From Prevotella merdae (GTDB lineage: Bacteria; Bacteroidota; Bacteroidia; Bacteroidales; Bacteroidaceae), in assembly GCF_900290275.1 (NCBI RefSeq), contig NZ_LT985323.1:155641-219640 (forward strand): a stretch of DNA of 64,000 nt, read 5' to 3'. Positions within the stretch are counted from its first letter, which is position 1, and the number at the start of each line of letters is the position of its first letter. Under the pieces are notes generated by a model. The model was given only the letters and a program-made list of their open reading frames with translations. It had not been told where the DNA came from and did no database searches. Shown in pieces: positions 18,536 through 27,999 of this stretch. Both the position numbers and the translations under genes were made by a program.

Positions 18536-18582
18536 ATAGCAAAAAGGCGTGCTGGCAATAAGCCAACACGCCTTTTTGCTAT
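18536..18582 (-). terminator. Terminator of cdsA; landing site of the group II intron
   Basis: Perfect 16-base arms lie at 18536-18551 and 18567-18582 (ATAGCAAAAAGGCGTG and its complement), with A/T runs on both sides, so it can act in both directions. It lies 24 bases after cdsA. It was presumably shared by the convergent luxS gene before the intron came between them. Confidence 0.9.
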
Positions 18583-18605
18583 TTTATACAGCGCTGTAAA
18601 TATAT

Positions 18606-19484
18606 TTACACAAACAATGTGAGTGTATACAGATATATTACGGCAGCAGGAAATGCCATAAGCGAAGAATCGAAACGGTCGAGCATTCCTCCATGTCCAG
18701 GCAGAATGTTGCCCGAATCCTTTATGCCGATAGTACGCTTAAGGAGAGACTCAACAAGATCGCCCCATGTTCCGAAGAGCACAACAACCAATCCTAAGCC
18801 CATCCATTGTGGTACGGTAAGTATTAGCTCGGTAGCTGTCTCGTGCATATCCGAATTCTGATACATGCCAACAAGGGCTGCAACCAAGAGTACAAGAAGT
18901 CCGCCACCGATGCTTCCTTCCCAACTCTTGCCTGGCGACACACGTGGAAATAGTTTATGCTTTCCAAAGAGCGAGCCGCTAAGATAAGCACCCGTATCAT
19001 TGGTCCAAAGAAACACAAAGATACTTAACGGTGCCAAGTAGTTGTATACAACTCCATTGCCTACACCACGGAATGCCAACACATTGACCATAGCAAACGG
19101 CAACGCGATGTACATCTGCGACAACATGGTGTAAGCCCAGTTGTTTATGGGGTTAGGCGCCTTGGTATAGAGCTCGGCAATGAACATGTACACCACAGTA
19201 AGCAGATAGGGTATGAACACTGCCGAAGGTACAATGCCTGCACAGAAACCTGCCATGCCAAGGAAGAAGTATACGGCTGCCACTGTAGCAAGAAAGCGGT
19301 TTACGCATACATTCTCTATCCCGTTGACAATGCCGGTATACTCCCATACGGTGAGTCCGGTTACGAGTGCAAACAACAGTATCATTGCCTCTGGACGCAT
19401 AAAGCACACTACTATGGCTGTCACGAATATGACGCCAGTAATCGAGCGTGTTATGAGATTCTTCATTTTATCACTCATCGTCAT
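18606..19484 (-). CDS. cdsA: Phosphatidate cytidylyltransferase
   Basis: CdsA makes CDP-diacylglycerol from phosphatidic acid and CTP in the inner membrane, feeding all phospholipid synthesis. The protein has about eight hydrophobic segments and a C-terminal signature block with SPGKSWEGSIGG and, near residues 255-275, DSGNILPGHGGMLDRFDS. Length is normal (292 aa). Its start lies inside the last 14 bases of ftsH, so translation is likely coupled. Confidence 0.93.
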   Translation of the reverse strand: MTMSDKMKNLITRSITGVIFVTAIVVCFMRPEAMILLFALVTGLTVWEYTGIVNGIENVCVNRFLATVAAVYFFLGMAGFCAGIVPSAVFIPYLLTVVYMFIAELYTKAPNPINNWAYTMLSQMYIALPFAMVNVLAFRGVGNGVVYNYLAPLSIFVFLWTNDTGAYLSGSLFGKHKLFPRVSPGKSWEGSIGGGLLVLLVAALVGMYQNSDMHETATELILTVPQWMGLGLVVVLFGTWGDLVESLLKRTIGIKDSGNILPGHGGMLDRFDSSLMAFPAAVIYLYTLTLFV

Positions 19485-21501
19485 TAGTATTTAAGTTAGC
19501 CTTTTTAGCAGCTTCATGCTCGGCTTGCGCCTCTTTTACCTCATCAGGCATGTCCTCAAGCTTGGGAGTGTTATCCTCCATTATCTCTTCAGAACGACTA
19601 ACCCAAGGACGCTTTCCAAAGATTTGCTCCACATCCTCAGCAAATATCACCTCACGAGTCATCAGCAATTCGGCAAGCTTGTTGTGGCCCTCGCTGTGCT
19701 CCTTCAATATCTGCTTGGCGCGTGCATACTCATCGTTTATCATCTTGAGCACCTCATCGTCCATAATCTTGGCTGTTGTCTCCGAGTAAGGACGCTGGAA
19801 CTGATACTCCTGATTGTTATAGTAGCAGATGTTTGGCAAGCGTTCGCTCATACCGGCATATGCAATCATACCATAAGCCGACTTAGTGGCACGCTCAAGG
19901 TCGTTCATAGCACCCGTAGATATATGTCCGGTGAACAGCTCTTCGGCAGCACGTCCGCCAAGCAAGGCACACATCTCGTCGAGCATCTGCTCCTTAGTTG
20001 TAATCTGACGTTCCTCAGGCAAATACCAAGCTGCACCAAGGGCACGTCCACGCGGCACAATGCTAACCTTGACAAGAGGATTGGCATGCTCGCAGAACCA
20101 TGATACAGTGGCATGACCTGCCTCATGCAATGCAATGGTGCGTTTCTCATCATTGGTCATAACCTTGGTCTTCTTCTCCAATCCGCCAATGATACGGTCT
20201 ACAGCGTTGAGGAAGTCTTGCTTGCCTACAGTCTTATTGTTATGACGTGCCGCGATAAGAGCAGCCTCATTACATACATTTGCAATATCTGCACCCGAGA
20301 AGCCAGGAGTCTGACGCGAGAGGAAATCGATATCAACCGTGTCATCTATCTTTACCTTACGCAGGTGCACCTGGAATATCTCCTTACGCTCAGTAAGGTC
20401 AGGCAAGTCTACGCTAATCTGACGGTCGAAACGTCCGGCACGCAGCAACGCCTTGTCAAGCATGTCGGCACGGTTGGTAGCTGCAAGTATTATGACACCG
20501 CTGTTTGTGCCAAATCCATCCATCTCTGTAAGCAACGCGTTGAGCGTATTCTCGCGTTCGTCATTGCCTCCCATTGCAGGGTTCTTGCTGCGGGCACGTC
20601 CTACAGCATCAATCTCGTCGATAAAGATAATGCATGGAGCCTTCTCCTTAGCTTGACGGAATAGGTCGCGCACACGGCTTGCACCTACACCAACAAACAT
20701 CTCAACGAAGTCGGAACCGCTCATCGAGAAGAATGGCACACCAGCCTCGCCAGCTACAGCTTTAGCAAGCAAGGTCTTACCTGTACCCGGAGGACCTACA
20801 AGTAATGCACCCTTAGGAATCTTTCCACCTAAGTCGGTATACTTTTGAGGCTCCTTAAGGAAGTCAACTATCTCTTGCACCTCTTGCTTGGCACCAGCCT
20901 GTCCAGCCACATCCTTAAATGTTATGCCAAGGTCATTACCCTTCTCGTACATCTGTGCTTTCGACTTGCCGACGCTAAATACGCCGCCACCGCCGCCGCC
21001 ACCGCCCATACGGCGCATCATAAACACCCAGAGTATGACGAAGAAGATTATAGGTCCGAAGGTATAGAATATGGTTGTCAGACCCGAGCTTGTGTCCTTC
21101 TCGTAGCTATAGTCCATTATCTTGTTCTGCTGCTGTGCGGTTGCAAGATAATTGTCGAGAGCCTCGGCCGAACCATAAGTCACGCTTACAAATGGATTTT
21201 GTCCCAGTTGCTGAGCCGACTTACCAAAGACATCGCGCATCTTCTCGGGCTTGATATACATACGCAACGTACCCTTGTCCTTATTGACAACCACGCTGCG
21301 GGCATAACCCTTCTGCACGTACATCTTGAACTTAGTGTATGTGGCATTCTGCGTGGCCGACGGACCACCCAAAAGCATGTCGCCACCATCCGAAAAGATC
21401 AGCACAGCCAGCAACACGATGACGATGGTATAAATCCAGTTCATATTGAACTTTGGCATCTTGGGCTGGTTGTCGCCTAACTGATTTCTATTGTTGTCCA
21501 T
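19471..21501 (-). CDS. ftsH: ATP-dependent zinc metalloprotease FtsH
   Basis: FtsH is a membrane-anchored AAA+ protease that degrades misfolded and regulatory membrane and cytosolic proteins. It has an N-terminal span (residues 22-37), a periplasmic domain, a second span (about 144-162), a Gly-rich linker, Walker A GPPGTGKT at 236-243, Walker [10 protein letters not shown], the second region of homology with arginine fingers, and the zinc motif HEAGH near residue 456. Length (676 aa) is normal. It begins 11 bases after rsfS and overlaps cdsA. Confidence 0.97.
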   Translation of the reverse strand: MDNNRNQLGDNQPKMPKFNMNWIYTIVIVLLAVLIFSDGGDMLLGGPSATQNATYTKFKMYVQKGYARSVVVNKDKGTLRMYIKPEKMRDVFGKSAQQLGQNPFVSVTYGSAEALDNYLATAQQQNKIMDYSYEKDTSSGLTTIFYTFGPIIFFVILWVFMMRRMGGGGGGGGVFSVGKSKAQMYEKGNDLGITFKDVAGQAGAKQEVQEIVDFLKEPQKYTDLGGKIPKGALLVGPPGTGKTLLAKAVAGEAGVPFFSMSGSDFVEMFVGVGASRVRDLFRQAKEKAPCIIFIDEIDAVGRARSKNPAMGGNDERENTLNALLTEMDGFGTNSGVIILAATNRADMLDKALLRAGRFDRQISVDLPDLTERKEIFQVHLRKVKIDDTVDIDFLSRQTPGFSGADIANVCNEAALIAARHNNKTVGKQDFLNAVDRIIGGLEKKTKVMTNDEKRTIALHEAGHATVSWFCEHANPLVKVSIVPRGRALGAAWYLPEERQITTKEQMLDEMCALLGGRAAEELFTGHISTGAMNDLERATKSAYGMIAYAGMSERLPNICYYNNQEYQFQRPYSETTAKIMDDEVLKMINDEYARAKQILKEHSEGHNKLAELLMTREVIFAEDVEQIFGKRPWVSRSEEIMEDNTPKLEDMPDEVKEAQAEHEAAKKANLNTNDDE

Positions 21502-21512
21502 TGTTTAAATTA

Positions 21513-21872
21513 CTAATCGATGTTTGGAATCTCTGTAATGACAGCATCCTGCCACAGATTCTCCAGATTATAAAAGTCGCGTGCCTCTGGAATAAACACG
21601 TGCACCAATACGTCTACATAGTCCATTGCTACCCAGTAAGCCTGTGGCAAACCCTGAACATGTACTGGCTTCTCGCCTGCCTCAACACGTGCAATCTCGC
21701 TAACAGAGTCGGCAATAGCCTCAACTTGCGAAGGCGAATTGCCCTGGCATATAACGAAGTAGTTTGCTATCGAACCATCCAAACCACGAAGATCGGCTAT
21801 GGTTATGTTCTGCCCTTTTTTCTCTTGAATACCCTTTACGATAGCGTCAACCAATTTGTCTTTAGTTTCCAT
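21513..21872 (-). CDS. rsfS: Ribosomal silencing factor RsfS
   Basis: The 119-residue protein has the family core, with DLRGLDGSIANYFVICQG and the C-terminal WVAMDYVDVLVHVF segment followed by FYNLENLW. RsfS binds ribosomal protein L14 (uL14) and blocks joining of the subunits under nutrient limitation. It is first in the rsfS-ftsH-cdsA operon, a gene order common in Bacteroidales. Confidence 0.95.
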   Translation of the reverse strand: METKDKLVDAIVKGIQEKKGQNITIADLRGLDGSIANYFVICQGNSPSQVEAIADSVSEIARVEAGEKPVHVQGLPQAYWVAMDYVDVLVHVFIPEARDFYNLENLWQDAVITEIPNID

Positions 21873-22142
21873 TCAAATTCTTCTGATTTCTGATTTTAAA
21901 TTTATTAAATACCGCTTTTTATATACACGGCCTGCACTTGCAGCGCACACCGACATATATATTATATAATGTGTAAACGCCTCGCCACAAAGCTTGTTAA
22001 AAGCCCTTGCCCAACTGGCGCTTAGACTCTACAAAGTTACGGCTAAATATCCGAATAACGACTAAAATAGGTGGAAATCGCCAGTTTATTGCATTTTTTT
22101 AATGAAAAACGCATACATTTACAAAAAAATCGGTGAAAACAC

Positions 22143-22173
22143 TTGGCGATTAAAAAAATATTCGTACCTTTGC
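22143..22173 (+). promoter_or_regulatory. Promoter of the tRNA-Gln pair
   Basis: TTGG at 22143-22146 and TACCTTTGC at 22165-22173 lie 19 bases apart, matching the Bacteroidetes consensus. The 270 bases between this and rsfS show nothing else that I can name. Confidence 0.75.
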
Positions 22174-22210
22174 AGACGCAATGAGGCAACAAGTTGCGAC
22201 ACATTAAAAT

Positions 22211-22281
22211 TGGGATATGGTGTAATGGTAACACTACAGATTCTGGTCCTGTCATTCTTGGTTCGAGTCCGAGTATCCCAA
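22211..22281 (+). tRNA. tRNA-Gln (anticodon CTG), copy 1
   Basis: A 71-base cloverleaf: acceptor TGGGATA/TATCCCA, D-stem GTGT/ACAC, T-arm CTTGG TTCGAGT CCGAG. Counting places U33 before CTG, giving Gln. The anticodon stem has an A-C mismatch at its loop-closing position. An identical gene follows 65 bases later. Confidence 0.9.
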
Positions 22282-22346
22282 CCATAAACAACCTATCTAA
22301 TGAGGGTACATGTTGAAATGTGTCAAAACTAACTCATTAGCAAAAT

Positions 22347-22417
22347 TGGGATATGGTGTAATGGTAACACTACAGATTCTGGTCCTGTCATTCTTGGTTC
22401 GAGTCCGAGTATCCCAA
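22347..22417 (+). tRNA. tRNA-Gln (anticodon CTG), copy 2
   Basis: The sequence is identical to the gene at 22211-22281 and is preceded by the same AAAAT. The pair is probably transcribed together and ends at the terminator just downstream. Confidence 0.9.
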
Positions 22418-22424
22418 CAAATGA

Positions 22425-22460
22425 GAGGTGAACATCATTGATGTTTGCCTCTTTTTTTTT
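22425..22460 (+). terminator. Terminator of the tRNA-Gln pair
   Basis: A GAGG...CCTC stem with inner AACATCA/TGATGTT pairing is followed by about nine T. It overlaps the apparent upstream extension of the next gene, which argues for the later ATG at 22468. Confidence 0.85.
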
Positions 22461-22467
22461 GAAATCT

Positions 22468-24045
22468 ATGACGATACAGTTCAACATAAGCCACGATGCC
22501 CCTTACGGCGAAGAGGTACTGCTCAATGTGCTTGTCAATGATGACGAAGGAAACACACGGGCGGTAGCACTTGATATGCGCACCTCTGATGGTCAACATT
22601 GGACATACAAGTTGAACAACATTGACAGGCAGAACCAAAGCCGCATAGATTATTTTTTCTCAACAACATTCGCTGGACACGAACGCATGCGCGAATGGAC
22701 TGGCATTACACACCGACTTGACCTCAACATTACACGTTGCGAGAATCTTAACATTCACAACGTGTGGCACAACACGCCCGAAAACGTACTGTTCTACTCG
22801 TATGCGTATACCGAATGCAAGGAACCACGCCCTATATCCACACCGTCGCGATGCCTATATACAAAGACATTGCGCCTTATAGTAAGAGCGCCCAAGCTGC
22901 GTTCTGGCGAACGTCTGTTTATTACAGGCAAAGGCAAGGCTTTCGGCGAATGGAATATAGAGAACGCCATTGCCATGACCGAACATAACACCGGAGAATG
23001 GCAGGCTGACATCAATGCCATACATATTGGACACGAGGCTGAGTTTCGCTTCTTTGCCGTTGACAAGGATGGAACTATGACCAACGAGAACGGTGCCAAC
23101 CGCATCATTGACATGCCACATATGCAAATGGGCGATATGATAGTGTTCGAACTACCCGAAGCAGATGTAGACATTCCTTGCCCAGAGCCGAACATAATAT
23201 ATGCATCAATAGCCAACTTGCGCTGCGCTGACAGTTTCGGCGTGGGCGACTTTGGCGATTTGGCATCCTTTGTTAGCAATGTTGCACGCAAGGCATCGGC
23301 AAGTGTAGTGCGCATAACTCCTACAAATGATACACAGTCGACCAATACAGCAGCCGATGCCAGCCCGCACTCTATCATAAGCGTATATGCCTTGCATCCA
23401 CTTCTGTGCGACATAAGACAGTTGCCTACGATTGAAGATGCATGCGAACAGCAACACATGGAGGCATTGCGCCATCAGCTCAATGCCCTGCCCTACAACG
23501 ACTATCTTGCCACATTGGAGGCAAAACTCGACTACATACATATTGCATTCGTACAGGAAGGCGACCACATTATGCACTCGGCTGCTTTCAAGCAATGGTT
23601 TGCGGCTAACGAATATTGGCTTGTACCCTATGCACAATACAGTTATCTGCGTGAGGCTTACAACCAACCAAACTTCCGTATATGGCCTAACCACAACGAA
23701 TGGACCGAGGCAGAGCGTGGACAATTGCAAAACCCGCGCACAAAGGCATACAAGAAATTGGCTTTCTACTACTATGTTCAGTACATTCTGCACACCCAAT
23801 TATGTAGAGTACACACCATAGCACGCGACAATGGCATTGTGCTCATGGGCGACCTAACTGCCATAATAAATCCTAACGGTTGCGATGTATGGCAAGAGCA
23901 AAGCAATGTTGGCACAGACCATTGGTGGACACGCCGCCTAAAAGCCGCCAAGCAATACTATGATGCATGCTTCGTAACTACCGATATAGCCAAGCGACAG
24001 CGCGTGGCAGACGCAACAAGAATGTGGATGAGCACAAACAACTAA
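22468..24045 (+). CDS. Degenerate 4-alpha-glucanotransferase-like protein (MalQ/GH77 relative, 525 aa)
   Basis: Residues 1-250 look like the tandem starch-binding (CBM20-like) domains of Bacteroidales MalQ (FITGKGKAFGEWN). A GH77-like start follows (SFGVGDFGDLASFV, then VRITPTNDT) and later segments match MalQ (YWLVPYAQYSYLREAY, YYYVQYILHTQL). Full enzymes are near 900 residues and carry FRIDH with the nucleophile Asp; here that position reads DACFVTTD, a stretch after GCDVWQE is missing, and the protein ends soon after. It is probably inactive as a transferase and could bind glucan or be decaying. Start chosen at ATG 22468 because the upstream extension lies in a terminator. Confidence 0.7.
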   Translation: MTIQFNISHDAPYGEEVLLNVLVNDDEGNTRAVALDMRTSDGQHWTYKLNNIDRQNQSRIDYFFSTTFAGHERMREWTGITHRLDLNITRCENLNIHNVWHNTPENVLFYSYAYTECKEPRPISTPSRCLYTKTLRLIVRAPKLRSGERLFITGKGKAFGEWNIENAIAMTEHNTGEWQADINAIHIGHEAEFRFFAVDKDGTMTNENGANRIIDMPHMQMGDMIVFELPEADVDIPCPEPNIIYASIANLRCADSFGVGDFGDLASFVSNVARKASASVVRITPTNDTQSTNTAADASPHSIISVYALHPLLCDIRQLPTIEDACEQQHMEALRHQLNALPYNDYLATLEAKLDYIHIAFVQEGDHIMHSAAFKQWFAANEYWLVPYAQYSYLREAYNQPNFRIWPNHNEWTEAERGQLQNPRTKAYKKLAFYYYVQYILHTQLCRVHTIARDNGIVLMGDLTAIINPNGCDVWQEQSNVGTDHWWTRRLKAAKQYYDACFVTTDIAKRQRVADATRMWMSTNN

Positions 24046-24243
24046 CATGATTATTTTCCACTAACATTCACGTTGCATCTCCTTGGCACATCACATTCCT
24101 ATTACCATGGACATGACAACAGCAGAGACAGTAAATCATAGTATTTAGGTATTGTGTATAAGTTGAAACCAAACTAACTTTGCAACCGGTAAAACCAAAG
24201 GCTTTAACCATACACATATATATAAATAAAAACAATTAAAATT

Positions 24244-24741
24244 ATGAAAAAGACAGTTATCATCTATGGCACAAGCACTGGTACTTGTGAAGATCTTGCT
24301 GGCAGAATTGGAGCAAAGTTGGGCGTGGACAACATTATCAATGTTACCGATATGGACGATAGTGTGATTGCCGACAACGATAACCTTATCCTTGGTACAT
24401 CTACTTGGGGAGCCGGCGAAATGCAGGACGACTGGTATGATGGCATTAAGGTTATCAAAAATGCCGACCTTAGCGGCAAGACTGTAGCGCTTTTCGGCTG
24501 TGGCGACTCTGAATCTTATCCTGACACATTTGTGGGCGGAATGGCCGAGATATACAATGCCGTGAAGAAGGCTGGCGCTAATGTTATTGGAGCTGTCGCA
24601 ACTGACGGCTATACGTTTGACGAGTCAGAATCGGTTGTTGACGACAAGTTTGTTGGACTGGCCTTGGATGAAGTGAACGAGGACGGCAAGACCGACGAGC
24701 GCATAGATGCCTGGGTGGCTGAAATAAAGCCAAACCTTTAG
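24244..24741 (+). CDS. fldA: Flavodoxin
   Basis: Flavodoxin is a small cytoplasmic FMN protein that carries electrons in place of ferredoxin, often under iron limitation. The 165-residue chain has the phosphate loop YGTSTGTCED near residues 8-17, the STWGAGEMQDDW loop around the isoalloxazine ring, and ALFGCGDSESYPDTFVGG. A TAACTTTGC box lies about 60 bases upstream (near 24175). It is followed by a DUF2023 gene, a partnership seen in other Bacteroidetes. Confidence 0.95.
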   Translation: MKKTVIIYGTSTGTCEDLAGRIGAKLGVDNIINVTDMDDSVIADNDNLILGTSTWGAGEMQDDWYDGIKVIKNADLSGKTVALFGCGDSESYPDTFVGGMAEIYNAVKKAGANVIGAVATDGYTFDESESVVDDKFVGLALDEVNEDGKTDERIDAWVAEIKPNL

Positions 24742-24786
24742 TATACACACAAGTTCTTATTAAATAATAAAAACAAGTTATCAATC

Positions 24787-25149
24787 ATGCAGCAATCCAC
24801 AGCATTACCTGTAGACATGAAGGTTCTGATGAACCACATCTACGAATACAAGAAGGGAGTGCGCCGTATGGTACTCTTCACTTTCAACAAGAAATACGAG
24901 GACTTTGCTATCCGCAGACTGGAAAGCCAAAACATCAAATATGTTATACAGCCTGTTGGCAACGACCGACTTAATTTGTATTTCGGCAGAGAAGAGTGCC
25001 TTAACGCTATACGCATGATTGTAACACGTCCGCTTAACCTGCTCACTCCCGAGGAAGACTTTATGCTTGGAGCTATGCTTGGTTATGACATTTGCGCACA
25101 ATGCGAGAGATACTGCGAGCGCAAGGATAAATGTATTAATGCCAATTGA
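24787..25149 (+). CDS. DUF2023 family protein (120 aa)
   Basis: The short basic protein contains HIYEYKKGVRRMVLFTF and ends with CAQCERYCERKDKC, a cluster of four Cys that could bind metal. DUF2023 genes commonly follow flavodoxin genes, as here (45 bases apart). A role in flavodoxin function or iron response is suggested only by this linkage. No transmembrane segment or signal peptide is seen. Confidence 0.8.
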   Translation: MQQSTALPVDMKVLMNHIYEYKKGVRRMVLFTFNKKYEDFAIRRLESQNIKYVIQPVGNDRLNLYFGREECLNAIRMIVTRPLNLLTPEEDFMLGAMLGYDICAQCERYCERKDKCINAN

Positions 25150-25521
25150 ACAAACCGCTATTCGCACATAAGTTCAAAATTGCATTCTATCGGCTAAAGT
25201 TCTTTACGGACAACATGAAGCAAAGACAGCTTGTTTATGTTATTTAGACAAGATAACTGTAGAGAATTGGTTTATTTTTAAGAATGGAAAACAAAAGAGT
25301 GGGTGTTGGCTGTCTATACTACAATATTAGTTTGGCTGGAATTGCAGCCAAACACTCGCGGCTTGCACCCTCTCTTTACCAATAAACATTAATCACCGAC
25401 AATAGATATCGGTTTTCACTTTTCTTCAATTCTTTTTTTTCAATAATCCTACCTTAATCCAATGATAATACAAAGATAAACACTAACTTTGCGGAACCTA
25501 AACAAAGCAACAATCTAAAAG
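25150..25521. other. Intergenic region with probable fucosidase promoter
   Basis: No gene is seen. TAACTTTGC at 25484-25492 is a good -7 box about 30 bases before the GH95 start; no convincing -33 box was identified. Confidence 0.5.
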
Positions 25522-27984
25522 ATGATGAAGAAGAGTATTTCGGCATTTTTGCTACTTGCTGCCATATCCCAGACAGCCAATGCCCAAAACGCACAACAGA
25601 TGCGCTACTGGTTCGACCGCCCTACAAGTGTGCGCGGTGCCGCAGTGTGGTATAACGGACATCCCGAGAAATGGAATGACGCCAACAAGCCTATTACTGC
25701 TGGCGACGCTGTACGCAATCCTGACCCCGAATGGGAATCGCAATCGCTGCCTATAGGCAATGGTTATATAGGTGCCAATATTATGGGATCGGTGGAGGCA
25801 GAGCGTCTTACTATCAACGAAAAGTCGCTATGGCGCGGCGGACCTAATACCAAAAAGGGTGCCAGCTACTACTGGAACGTAAACAAGCAATCGGCACATG
25901 TGCTGAAGGATATACGAAAGGCGTTTGCCGAGAACGACTGGAAAAAGGCTGCCGAACTAACATGCAAGAACTTCAACAGCGAGGTGCCTTACGGCTCGGC
26001 TGACGAGACTCCATCACGATTTGGAAGCTTTACAACAGCAGGAGAACTGTATGTGGAGACCGGACTTAACGGTATAGGCATGACAGGATATAGACGCGAA
26101 CTGTCGTTAGACTCGGCTTTGGCACACGTGGAGTTTGCCAAGGACGGCGTGACATACCGACGTGACTACTTTGCAAGCTTCCCTGCAAACGTCATTGCTG
26201 TGCGCTTTGGTGCCTCAAAGACTGGCAAGCAGAACCTCGTGATATCATATGCACCCAACCCTGTATCCGAAGGAAAAATGACAGCCAACGGCAATAACGA
26301 ACTGCTGTGGAAAGCCATACTCGACAACAACAACATGCAATATGCCGTAAGAATTAAAGCCATAAACAAGGGTGGAAGCATAAGCAACGACGGGGGACGA
26401 TTGATTGTAAAGAACGCAGACGAGGTATTGATACTGCTGACTGCCGATACAGACTATAAGGAAAACTTTGATCCCGACTTTAACGACCCAAAAACATACG
26501 TGGGTGAAGACCCTGTGGCAAACACAGGCAAATGGATGGAACTGGCCTCTACAAAAGGATACAACCAATTGCTTGACGAACATTATGCCGACTACACACA
26601 GTTGTTCAGCCGTGTTAGTCTGCAACTGAACGACGCGTCTGCCACTAAGAACGATCGCCCCATAAACCAACGACTTGCCGACTATAGACGTGGCAAGCAA
26701 GACCCATATCTGGAACAACTGTACTATCAGTTTGGTAGATACCTGCTTATAGCATCGTCGAGACCTGGCAACTTGCCGGCAAACCTACAAGGAATATGGC
26801 ATAACAACGTTGACGGACCGTGGCGCGTGGACTATCACAACAATATCAATCTGCAGATGAACTACTGGCCAGCCTGCCAAACAAACCTAATGGAGTGCGA
26901 GCAGCCACTGTTCAACTTCATACGCGGACTGATAAAGCCGGGCGAAGTTACAGCAAAGGCTTACTTCGGTACACGAGGATGGACAACATCGGTATCTGGC
27001 AATCCATTCGGATTCACCTCACCTCTTGACAGCGAAGACATGTCATGGAACTTCTCGCCATTTGCCGGACCATGGCTCGCAACACATCTGTGGAACCACT
27101 ACGACTACACACGCGACCGTAAATGGCTTGCCAACGAAGCCTACGACATTATAAAAGGAGCAGCCGACTTTGCCGCTGACTATCTATGGCATCGCCCTGA
27201 CGGAGTGTATACAGCCGCACCATCCACATCGCCAGAGCACGGTCCGATAGACGAGGGAGCCACATTCGCACATGCCGTAATACGCGAGATTTTGCTCGAT
27301 GCCATTGATGCCAACAAGACATTAGGTCGTAATGCTAAGGAACGCAGCTCATGGGAAGACGCCCTGAAACATATAGCACCTTATAAGACAGGACGTTATG
27401 GACAGCTTATGGAATGGTCGAAAGACATTGACGATCCTAAGGACGAGCACCGACATGTAAACCATCTGTTTGGTCTGCATCCAGGACATACCATCTCGCC
27501 AGTAACGACACCCGACCTTGCAAAGGCAGCACGCATAGTGCTTGAACATCGTGGTGATGGGGCTACTGGATGGTCTATGGGATGGAAACTTAACCAATGG
27601 GCTCGCCTGCACGACGGCAATCATGCATACATGCTATACGGCAACCTATTGAAGAATGGTACATTGGACAACCTTTGGGACACACATGCCCCATTCCAGA
27701 TAGACGGAAACTTTGGCGGCACAGCAGGCGTTACAGAGATGCTTATGCAGAGTCATATGGGCTTTGTACATCTATTGCCTGCACTGCCAGACGCATGGAA
27801 CAGTGGCTCGGTTAAGGGATTGCGCGCACGTGGCAACTTTGTTGTGGACATATTCTGGAAGGATGGAAAGCTGGAATATGCAGAAATTCACTCGGGTTCG
27901 GGTGGCGAATGCAAGGTGCGCTATGTCGAACAAACCAAGGTATTGAAGACCCAGAAAGGCAAAACGTATAAGGTTGAGTTTTAG
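25522..27984 (+). CDS. GH95 alpha-L-fucosidase, exported (820 aa)
   Basis: The family hydrolyses terminal alpha-1,2-linked L-fucose (some members act on galactose) with inversion. A signal peptide (residues 1-21, TANAQ) precedes the N-domain with GNGYIGANIMG and LTINEKSLWRGG. The (alpha/alpha)6 barrel has NINLQMNYWPA near 440 (the catalytic-water Asn pair), SPEHG with the acid Glu near 572, and DGNFGGTAGV near 727. All expected active-site residues are visible. It has no susC/susD partner nearby, so it is an orphan enzyme, perhaps for mucin or dietary fucosides. Confidence 0.93.
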   Translation: MMKKSISAFLLLAAISQTANAQNAQQMRYWFDRPTSVRGAAVWYNGHPEKWNDANKPITAGDAVRNPDPEWESQSLPIGNGYIGANIMGSVEAERLTINEKSLWRGGPNTKKGASYYWNVNKQSAHVLKDIRKAFAENDWKKAAELTCKNFNSEVPYGSADETPSRFGSFTTAGELYVETGLNGIGMTGYRRELSLDSALAHVEFAKDGVTYRRDYFASFPANVIAVRFGASKTGKQNLVISYAPNPVSEGKMTANGNNELLWKAILDNNNMQYAVRIKAINKGGSISNDGGRLIVKNADEVLILLTADTDYKENFDPDFNDPKTYVGEDPVANTGKWMELASTKGYNQLLDEHYADYTQLFSRVSLQLNDASATKNDRPINQRLADYRRGKQDPYLEQLYYQFGRYLLIASSRPGNLPANLQGIWHNNVDGPWRVDYHNNINLQMNYWPACQTNLMECEQPLFNFIRGLIKPGEVTAKAYFGTRGWTTSVSGNPFGFTSPLDSEDMSWNFSPFAGPWLATHLWNHYDYTRDRKWLANEAYDIIKGAADFAADYLWHRPDGVYTAAPSTSPEHGPIDEGATFAHAVIREILLDAIDANKTLGRNAKERSSWEDALKHIAPYKTGRYGQLMEWSKDIDDPKDEHRHVNHLFGLHPGHTISPVTTPDLAKAARIVLEHRGDGATGWSMGWKLNQWARLHDGNHAYMLYGNLLKNGTLDNLWDTHAPFQIDGNFGGTAGVTEMLMQSHMGFVHLLPALPDAWNSGSVKGLRARGNFVVDIFWKDGKLEYAEIHSGSGGECKVRYVEQTKVLKTQKGKTYKVEF

Positions 27985-27999
27985 TAAAAAAATAAATAC

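Noticed and set aside
22438..22467. Upstream extension of the MalQ-like gene
   Set aside because: It would start within the tRNA terminator; ATG 22468 is the better start.
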